Assembly: GCA_027451705.1 (NCBI GenBank)
Contig: DAIDIT010000042.1
Span: 1-44,082, forward strand
DNA length: 44,082 bases
Origin: Pseudomonadota bacterium
Lineage (GTDB): Bacteria > Myxococcota > Myxococcia > Myxococcales > JAKAPL01
Direction: 5' to 3'
Shown: in pieces, positions 37,542 to 44,082 of the stretch
Numbering within the stretch: position 1 is the stretch's first letter
Layout: each line of letters opens with the position of its first letter
Position numbers and translations under genes: made by a program
The notes under the pieces: model-generated
The model's input: only the letters and a program-made list of their open reading frames with translations
Database searches by the model: none
What the model was told of the DNA's origin: nothing

Positions 37542-37985
37542 TCAAGGCCCGGACGGCGGTGCCTCCGGCGTTCGCAGGTCGAGGCTGTCCGCGATGACCG
37601 TCGAGCGATCCTGCGTGTAGCTCGCGCGCACGTCCATCCCCGGCCGCAGTTCACCCAGGTGCCCGGTGCGGCCGTCGATCGTCACGCGGGTGATCGGCCC
37701 GACGAAGAGCGTCATCTCGGCCGGCGGGCCCGCGAGCGAGCGGCCGACGATCTCGACCTTGTCCGAGGACACGGCGACCACCTGCCCCGCGATGACGCCG
37801 ATGCGCGGGATGCTCTCGTACCCGTGGGTCACGGGCTTGCGCCCGGCGAGCCCCTGGAACTGGAGGCCCGGCTCCGCCACCGGAGACGCATTCGCGGTGT
37901 GAGGCGGAAGGTTCGAAGATTCGTGTGTCTCCGCGCAGCCGCAGGCGAGCGACAGCACGACGGCCGCGAGTGTCCGAGATCGCAT
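37542..37985 (-). CDS. Small lipoprotein, hypothetical
   Basis: MRSRTLAAVVLSLACGCAETHE lipobox; IAGQVVAVSSDKVEIVGRSLAGPPAEMTLFVGPITRVTIDGRTG. Confidence 0.75.
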   Translation of the reverse strand: MRSRTLAAVVLSLACGCAETHESSNLPPHTANASPVAEPGLQFQGLAGRKPVTHGYESIPRIGVIAGQVVAVSSDKVEIVGRSLAGPPAEMTLFVGPITRVTIDGRTGHLGELRPGMDVRASYTQDRSTVIADSLDLRTPEAPPSGP

Positions 37986-38253
37986 GTCCGCCTCCTCCAT
38001 CGAAGGGTGAACAGTCCGGGCACGCCCGCCAACCCCCGGGACCGACGTGGCCGCGACGGCGCCCCCGGCCCCAACCGCGACCTCGACCGCGACCTCGATC
38101 CCGACCGGAAAGAATCGTCAGAAAGCGCGTTGGCAGCTTCTGCGGGACCGGCTTCGGGTCTGAAGGGGTTCGTTCGGGGTCGCGTGTTCGAGGTCGGCGT
38201 CGATCTGCCGAGGTTGTCGCCGAGTTGTCAGCGGCGCGTGCTATGAGACACCG

Positions 38254-38679
38254 ATGCCCCGCAGCGGCTGGGACGGGTACTTCATGGACATCGCGCGCGT
38301 GGTGGCTTCGCGGGCGACGTGCGACCGCAAGCACGTCGGGGCGGTGCTGGTGCGGGAGCGGACGATCCTCTCCACGGGCTACAACGGCAGCATCCGCGGG
38401 CTGCCGCACTGCGACGAGGTCGGGCACATGATGGAGAACGGCCACTGCGTGGCGACGATCCACGCGGAGGCGAACGCGATCCTCCAGGCGGCCCGAAACG
38501 GGGTCCGGATCGAGGGGGCGGACATCTACACGACGGCGAGCCCGTGCTGGCCTTGCTTCAAGCTGATCGCGAACGCGGGCCTCGCCCGCATCGTCTACGG
38601 CGAGTTCTACCGCGACGAGCGCATCTTCGATTACTCGGCCAAGCTCGGCATCGTCCTGCAAGGGCCGTCGCGGCCCTGA
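38254..38679 (+). CDS. dCMP deaminase / ComE-type cytidine deaminase
   Basis: STGYNGSIRGLPHCDE, TIHAEANAILQAAR, SPCWPCFKLI. Confidence 0.92.
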   Translation: MPRSGWDGYFMDIARVVASRATCDRKHVGAVLVRERTILSTGYNGSIRGLPHCDEVGHMMENGHCVATIHAEANAILQAARNGVRIEGADIYTTASPCWPCFKLIANAGLARIVYGEFYRDERIFDYSAKLGIVLQGPSRP

Positions 38680-38688
38680 GCGGCGGCG

Positions 38689-39075
38689 TCAGCGGCCGAG
38701 TTTGCTGCGGACGACGCCGAGCAGCTCGTCGTTGTCGAAGGGCTTGCGCAGGAAGTCGTCGGCGCCGGCCTCCTGCGCCTCGGACGCGGCCACCTCGCCG
38801 GGTCGCGCCGAGAGGACGACGACGGGAATCCCGCTCGTCTGCGCGTCGCCCTTGATCCGGCGGCACAGCTCGAGGCCGTCGACGCCGGGCATGGCGATGT
38901 CGAGCAGCACGAGGTCGATGCCACCGCCGGACAGGTAATCGAGCGCCTCCTCGCCGCCGTGCGCGCGCAGCGTCGAGAAGCCCTCGACGCCGAGCAGCAC
39001 GTCGATGAACTCGAGCACTTCCGGGTCGTCGTCGACGACGAGGACCCGGCGTGGCCCGTTGCCGATCTGGATCAC
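38689..39075 (-). CDS. Single-domain response regulator
   Basis: VLVVDDDPEVLEFI, DLVLLDIAMPGVDG, LSARPGE, DDFLRKPFDNDELL. Confidence 0.92.
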   Translation of the reverse strand: MIQIGNGPRRVLVVDDDPEVLEFIDVLLGVEGFSTLRAHGGEEALDYLSGGGIDLVLLDIAMPGVDGLELCRRIKGDAQTSGIPVVVLSARPGEVAASEAQEAGADDFLRKPFDNDELLGVVRSKLGR

Positions 39076-39617
39076 CGGGCCGTCCCCGCCGAGAGCGGGA
39101 CCTGCGCCTGCCCCTCCTCGCAGCCGATCGCGAGCAGCTTCGGCTCGAGGTCACGCGGGGCGTGCCGGCCGCCGGTGCCGCCCTTGCGGAAGCGGCCGAC
39201 CGGGACGGTCAGGTGGCCGCCGGGGTCGAGCGCGGCCTGCCGGTACACGTAGAGGCCGTTGAGCGTGTACGTGACGTCGGTCCACGGCGTCCCGGAGGTG
39301 TTGGTGACGAGGAGCACGGGACCGCCGACGGCCATCTCCGCGCGGACCTCGGCACCGAGCGCGTTGCCGCCGCCGCCGGAGAGGGCGAGCGTCGCGATCG
39401 TCGCGATCGACACGGCCAGCCAGCCCGCGACGAGGCACGCCTGGATCCGGAAGTAGCGGTCCTGCGCCCCGAATGCCCCGAGCGCCTTGTCGAGCAGCGC
39501 CTTCGGCCCGGTCGGGGGCGGCGCCGCAATCCTGAAGGTGCCGGACGGTGAACTGCGCGCCGAAGGCGGCGTCGGACGGCCAGCCGCGCCGGGCGCGGAG
39601 GTGCGTTCGGGCGTCAT
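39072..39617 (-). CDS. Single-TM hypothetical protein
   Basis: ACLVAGWLAVSIATIATLALSGGG TM; stop overlaps the response-regulator ATG (ATGA). Confidence 0.75.
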   Translation of the reverse strand: MTPERTSAPGAAGRPTPPSARSSPSGTFRIAAPPPTGPKALLDKALGAFGAQDRYFRIQACLVAGWLAVSIATIATLALSGGGGNALGAEVRAEMAVGGPVLLVTNTSGTPWTDVTYTLNGLYVYRQAALDPGGHLTVPVGRFRKGGTGGRHAPRDLEPKLLAIGCEEGQAQVPLSAGTAR

Positions 39618-39633
39618 CTCCCTCCGGAGCGTA

Positions 39634-40992
39634 TCACTTCTGCGGCGCGTCGAGGGCGGCCAGCAGGCGCGTCGCCGCGGCGTTGTCCGGCTGCTGCGCG
39701 AGGACGTCGTGGAGCCGCTTGCGGGCGGCGTCCGCGAACTGCCGGCGGACGTCGGGCGCCTTGGCCTCAAGGGCGCGCTGGACGTCGATGCCCCCGAGGC
39801 CGAGCTGCGCGGCCAGGTTCTTGGGGTCCTTCTTCAGCACCGCTTGCAGCTCCCGGTCCGCCCCGGGGAGGTCGCCCACGAGCGAGAGGGCCGAGGCGAG
39901 GCGGAGCCGCGTCTTGGGGTCGCCGTGCCGGATCGCGACGAGCGCCCGGAGCTGCGCCACCGCGTCCTTGCCGTCCCCCTCGTCGAACTCCATCTCCCCG
40001 AGCCGGTCGCGCGCGGCCTCGAGCAGCGGGTCCTGCGCGAGCGCGGCGCGGTACTGGGCCTCGGCCTGCCCGTACTTCTGCAGCCCGTGGTAGACCTCGC
40101 CCAGGTAGAAGTGCGGCCCGGGCAGCGTCGGATCGAGCGCGATCGCCTGCTCGAAGTGCTCGACCGCCTGCGAGGTGTCGCCGAGCTTCTCGTAGGCGAG
40201 CCCGAGCGCGGAGTAGAAGATCGGCACCTGGGGGAAGTCGGACGCGAGCGACTCGAGGACGTCGACGGCCCGCTGCGACGCGTCGTCGCGGTCGAGCCAG
40301 CCCATCGCCTCCTGGAACCGCGGCTTGGCTCCGGCGGGGATGGGGCGGTAGGGGTCGTGGATGACGTCGAGCAGCGCCCGCGCCTTCGCGAGGTCGTCGG
40401 CGCTCGGGGTGTGCTGGAGCGCCTCGGCGATCGCGGCGACCGCCTCGGCGTCGTGGCCGGTGCGGTGGAGGGCGAGCGCCAGCGGGAAGCGGGCGTGGGG
40501 GTCGTCGGGGGCGAGCGCGATGGCCGCGCGCAGCGGGGCGATCGCCTCGGCGTAGCGCTCGGATTCGACGAGGGCGAAGCCGTACCGGAGGGCCGGCTCG
40601 GCGCTCCGGGGATCGAGCTTGCGCGCGAGGGCCAGCTCGGCGAGCCCTTCCTTCTCGCCCCGCTCGCCGGCGAGGAGCGCGAGGCCGAGCTGGTAGTGGG
40701 CGCGGGCCGATTCGGGCTCGGACTTCACGCGCTCGCGCGCCCGGGCGGTGACCTTGCCGAGCTGCCCGCAACCGCGCGCCGCCGCGACCTCGTGCCGCAG
40801 CTCGCGCCAGCTCTCCGGCTGCAGCGCGAGCGCCTCCCGGAAGTCGGCGAGCGCCTCGCACGGCTTGTCGCCCGAGAGCGCCTCGCTGCCCGCCGCGTCG
40901 CGCCGGTCGGCCCGCTGCTCCGGGGTCAGTGTCGTGCAGCCCGCCGCGAGGGCGAGCGCGGCCGCCGCCGCCACCAGGCTACGGAACGTCAT
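39634..40992 (-). CDS. TPR-repeat lipoprotein
   Basis: LALAAGCTTL lipobox; TPR units e.g. YEKLGDTSQAVEHFEQAIALDPTLPGPHFYLGEVYHGLQKYGQAEAQYRAALAQDP. Confidence 0.9.
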   Translation of the reverse strand: MTFRSLVAAAAALALAAGCTTLTPEQRADRRDAAGSEALSGDKPCEALADFREALALQPESWRELRHEVAAARGCGQLGKVTARARERVKSEPESARAHYQLGLALLAGERGEKEGLAELALARKLDPRSAEPALRYGFALVESERYAEAIAPLRAAIALAPDDPHARFPLALALHRTGHDAEAVAAIAEALQHTPSADDLAKARALLDVIHDPYRPIPAGAKPRFQEAMGWLDRDDASQRAVDVLESLASDFPQVPIFYSALGLAYEKLGDTSQAVEHFEQAIALDPTLPGPHFYLGEVYHGLQKYGQAEAQYRAALAQDPLLEAARDRLGEMEFDEGDGKDAVAQLRALVAIRHGDPKTRLRLASALSLVGDLPGADRELQAVLKKDPKNLAAQLGLGGIDVQRALEAKAPDVRRQFADAARKRLHDVLAQQPDNAAATRLLAALDAPQK

Positions 40993-41760
40993 CTAGGTGC
41001 GCTCCTCTCGGCCGGCGATCACAGCCGCGCGATCTCCGCCCGCCCCGCCGATGGCGAGGTGCAGGTCGATGAGCGCGTCGTGCACGTTCCGCATCAGCCG
41101 GTCGCGGTCCGCGAGGGTCATCCCCGCGGTCGCGATCGGCGCGCCGACCTTGATCCGCAGCGTGCCCGGCCGGATGGCCGGGTCGTGCTTGCGCCGGACG
41201 CGGTGCGACCCGTCGACCGCGACCGGCACGATGGGCACCTGCGACTCGAGCGCGAGCACGAAGCCGCCCTTCTTGAAGGCGCGGATCGCGCCGCGCTCGT
41301 CGTCCGAGCGCGTCCCCTCCGGGTAGATGAGGATGCTGGTCCCGCGCGCGACCTTGCGCGCCGCGGCCCGCAGCGAGTCGACCGCGCGTTGCCGGTTCCC
41401 GCGGTCGACGAGCACGTGCCCGGTCAGGTGGAGGTACCAGCCGAGGACGGGGATGAAGCCCAGCGAGCGCTTGGCCACGAAGCGGATCGGGTGCGGGATC
41501 GTCGCGAAGGCGGCGGGAATGTCGAAGTAGCCCTGGTGGTTGCCCACGAAGACGTAAGGCTGGCGCAGGTCGAGGGGGGGCAGCGGATCGGCGACGAGGG
41601 TGACGCCCGCGACGCGGAGCACCGCCGGCGCCCAGAGGTTGCGCGCCATCCAGCCCGCCGCGTCGCCTTCGAGGGTCAGGAGCACCGTCGCCGCGACGGG
41701 GACGAGCAGCACGAGGGTCCAGAGGGCCGTGAACACGATTGTCGCGATGGTCCTGAGCAA
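40993..41760 (-). CDS. plsC: 1-acyl-glycerol-3-phosphate acyltransferase
   Basis: NHQGYFDIPA (NHX4D), ILIYPEGTRSDDERG. Confidence 0.92.
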   Translation of the reverse strand: MLRTIATIVFTALWTLVLLVPVAATVLLTLEGDAAGWMARNLWAPAVLRVAGVTLVADPLPPLDLRQPYVFVGNHQGYFDIPAAFATIPHPIRFVAKRSLGFIPVLGWYLHLTGHVLVDRGNRQRAVDSLRAAARKVARGTSILIYPEGTRSDDERGAIRAFKKGGFVLALESQVPIVPVAVDGSHRVRRKHDPAIRPGTLRIKVGAPIATAGMTLADRDRLMRNVHDALIDLHLAIGGAGGDRAAVIAGREERT

Positions 41761-41766
41761 TCCCCT

Positions 41767-42594
41767 CTAACCCCCGTCGCCTTTGGCGGCGGGGGCGGCC
41801 GCGATCCCCGCCGGTGCGGAGGAGGCCGAAGGCCGCGGCGTCCCGCCGACCAGCCGGTCGAACGCCGGATCGCCGCGCAGCGCGGCGAACGTCGGATCGG
41901 CCGCGACCGGCCCCTTCTCCGACGGGGCGGAGCCGACGAGGGCGGCGAGCGCCTGCACGGCCCCCGCGCGGTCGCCCTGCGCGAGGTCGAGCCGGGCCTG
42001 CCCGTAGGCGGCGAGGGGCGAGGCCGGCGCGAGCTTGGCGATGCGGTCGAACGCCGCCTTCGCGCCCGAGTAGTCCTTCGAGGCCGCCATCGCGGAGCCG
42101 TAGACGTACAGCACCGTCGGGTCCTCGTCGTCGAGCCGCGCGGCGAGCTTCGCGTCGGCGAGCGCGGCGGCGGCGTCGCCGTCCTGAAGCGCGAGCTGCG
42201 CGCGCGAGAGGCGGGCGTACAGGTTGCGGGGGCGAACGTCGAGCGCCCGCCCGAGCGAGTCGCGCGCGGCCTGGTCGTGCCCCTGCTCGCTCTGCACGCG
42301 CGCCATCCCGATCCACGCCTCGATCTGGGCGGGGTTGCGGGCGGTCGCCTGCCGGTACGCCGCGAAGGCCGCGTCCTTCTTGCCCTGCGCGTAGAGCAGG
42401 TCGCCCATCCGGAGCCACGGCGCGGAGATGCTCGTATCGGCGGCCGCCGCCTTCTGGTACTCGGCGATGGCTTCCGCGATCTTGCCCTGGTTCTGGAAGA
42501 CGTTGCCGCGCGCGAGGTGGGTCTGCGACTCGCTGTGGCAACCGGCGAGCGCGACGGCGGCCGCCGCGACGGCCGCGAGGAGGGAAACTTTCAT
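41767..42594 (-). CDS. TPR-repeat lipoprotein
   Basis: AVALAGCHSE lipobox; AEAIAEYQKAAAADTSISAPWLRMGDLLYAQGKKDAAFAAYRQATARNP. Confidence 0.88.
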   Translation of the reverse strand: MKVSLLAAVAAAAVALAGCHSESQTHLARGNVFQNQGKIAEAIAEYQKAAAADTSISAPWLRMGDLLYAQGKKDAAFAAYRQATARNPAQIEAWIGMARVQSEQGHDQAARDSLGRALDVRPRNLYARLSRAQLALQDGDAAAALADAKLAARLDDEDPTVLYVYGSAMAASKDYSGAKAAFDRIAKLAPASPLAAYGQARLDLAQGDRAGAVQALAALVGSAPSEKGPVAADPTFAALRGDPAFDRLVGGTPRPSASSAPAGIAAAPAAKGDGG

Positions 42595-42700
42595 CGGTGC
42601 CGCTGCTTACCGAAAGTCGGCGGGGAATTCAACGTTGCTTGCAGGGTGGCCGGGCGGCTTCGCCTGTCCCGGGGCGGGGGCGCGTGGTAGGTACGGGGCG

Positions 42701-43312
42701 ATGGCGAAGCGGTTCATCGCGCTCGCGGGCAACATCGGGGCCGGGAAGACCGAGCTCTGCAACTTCCTCTGCCGCCGCTACGGCATCGAGCCGTTCTACG
42801 AGCCGAACGACGACAACCCCTACCTGGCCGACTTCTACGGCGACATGAAGGCCTACGCCTTCAAGTCGCAGATCTGGTTCCTCACCCACAAGTTCCGCCT
42901 CCACCGCGAGCTCGAGCGGGCGCCCGGCGCCGCGGTGCAGGACCGGACCATCTACGAGGACGCCGAGATCTTCGCCCAGAACCTCCACCGGCAGCGGCTC
43001 ATCGACGGCCGAGACTGGGCCGTCTACCAGGACCTCTACCGGGTGGTCGGCCAGTCGCTCCGTCCGCCGGACCTCATGATCTACCTCCGCGCGCCGGTCC
43101 GCACGCTGCGCCAGCGCATCCGACGCCGCAACCGGAGCTTCGAGCAGGCCGTGCCCGCGTCCTACCTCAAGCGGCTCAACGACCTCTACGAGGACTGGAT
43201 GGCGAGCTACGCGCTCTCGCCCGTCGTGGTCCTGGAGACCGACCGCCTCGACTACCTCACCGATCTCGTCGACCGGATCGACGTCTTCGAGAAGGTGGAG
43301 AAGTACCTGTGA
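42701..43312 (+). CDS. Deoxynucleoside kinase
   Basis: ALAGNIGAGKTELCNFL P-loop, QDRTIYEDAEIFA, RQRIRRRNRSFEQAV. Confidence 0.92.
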   Translation: MAKRFIALAGNIGAGKTELCNFLCRRYGIEPFYEPNDDNPYLADFYGDMKAYAFKSQIWFLTHKFRLHRELERAPGAAVQDRTIYEDAEIFAQNLHRQRLIDGRDWAVYQDLYRVVGQSLRPPDLMIYLRAPVRTLRQRIRRRNRSFEQAVPASYLKRLNDLYEDWMASYALSPVVVLETDRLDYLTDLVDRIDVFEKVEKYL

Positions 43313-44082
43313 GACCGGCGGCCTGGCTCGGCTGCACGGCCGCCCTCGCCCTCTCGGCCTGCTGCAGATCGCCCGCGGCGCCGCGCGGCGGCGACGCGGG
43401 GGCCGAGGACGTCGGCGCGCCGCTCGACGGAGGCCTTCCGGACGGCGGGTTTCGCGACGCGGGACTGCCGCCGCCCGACGGAGGCGCGCCCGCCCCGATC
43501 CCGTGCCAGGCGTCGTCCGACTGCACCTCGGACAGCTTCTGCCGCGACGGCGGCTGCTCCGGCTGGCCCGACGGCGGCTTCGACCCCGCCTGCACGCACC
43601 CCGCGCAGCCCGCGCACTTCGCCCCCTCCATCCGCTGCGCCTGGCCGCCCGCGCTGCCCGACGGCGGCTACGCCGTGGATCCGGACCCGACCTGGATGCA
43701 GGTCATCACGACGCCGCTGGCCGCGAGCTTCGGCGCGGCCGTCGCGGACGGCGGCCCGGTCCTCGTCTTCCCGACGCAGAACACGCTCGGCGGCGGCAGC
43801 GACGAGTGCGTCGGCTCCGCGACGGCCTACGGGCTCGTGCGGATCCTCGACCCGCGGCGCTGCGCGCTCGTCGCCACCCTCGACGGGGCGGACCAGCACG
43901 TCATCGGATCGTCCACCCCGGCGATCGGCGACCTCGACGGGGACGGCGTGCCCGAGATCGTCGCGGCGGCGGTCGGCGGCGGGCTCGTCGCGTTCCACTT
44001 CGACGCCGCGTCCGGCGCCTGGGAGACGCTCTGGCACTCGACCTTCCCCGACGGCGGCCCCGACCTCCTGAACGCGGGCAAC
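43309..44082 (+). CDS. DGG-rich lipoprotein with FG-GAP/VCBS-like element (truncated by window end)
   Basis: VRPAAWLGCTAALALSACCRSP; LDGGLPDGGFRDAGLPPPDGG; PAIGDLDGDGVPEIVAAAVGGGL; GTGA overlap with the kinase gene. Confidence 0.8.
   Translation, partial: MRPAAWLGCTAALALSACCRSPAAPRGGDAGAEDVGAPLDGGLPDGGFRDAGLPPPDGGAPAPIPCQASSDCTSDSFCRDGGCSGWPDGGFDPACTHPAQPAHFAPSIRCAWPPALPDGGYAVDPDPTWMQVITTPLAASFGAAVADGGPVLVFPTQNTLGGGSDECVGSATAYGLVRILDPRRCALVATLDGADQHVIGSSTPAIGDLDGDGVPEIVAAAVGGGLVAFHFDAASGAWETLWHSTFPDGGPDLLNAGN

Noticed and set aside
38079-38102. CCGCGACCTCGA direct repeat as a regulatory iteron
   Set aside because: Only two short copies in GC-rich intergenic sequence; insufficient support.
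39487-42690. 1067-aa plus-strand ORF
   Set aside because: Antisense shadow of TPR/PlsC/TPR genes with clear domains; E/R/V/L-rich composition typical of high-GC shadow frames.

Overview
High-GC bacterial chromosomal window. Gene style (DGG/DAG-rich lipoproteins, TPR lipoproteins, PrkA, PlsB) suggests Myxococcota/Deltaproteobacteria; this is inference. Coding density is high and I see no transposase, phage, CRISPR or rRNA. I support about 36 CDS and one tRNA-Cys(GCA). Main blocks: (i) molybdenum-hydroxylase/purine cluster: YgfK-like (minus, cut by the left edge), fused [2Fe-2S]+Mo protein, three-subunit xanthine-dehydrogenase-like operon, SsnA-like amidohydrolase and a soluble PAS/GAF histidine kinase; (ii) PlsB, DEAD-box helicase with a long disordered tail, Lys-rich secreted micro-protein behind a sigma54-like promoter; (iii) tandem radical-SAM genes (B12-binding type plus CxxxCxxC type), MurJ, solitary DNA methyltransferase, O-methyltransferase, DUF6496-like protein, Wzx-like flippase; (iv) an 84-bp-period tandem array of dyad-symmetric repeats (about 26795-27269); (v) a six-gene envelope redox/metal-like operon (27562-31057); (vi) lidless Hsp70 divergent from PrkA and a trypsin-like protease; (vii) TPR/PlsC/TPR/response-regulator operon, dCMP deaminase, deoxynucleoside kinase. 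Best candidates for undescribed biology are the dyad repeat array (iv), the envelope operon (v) and the lidless Hsp70/PrkA locus (vi). All family names come from motif recognition by eye; no searches were run.
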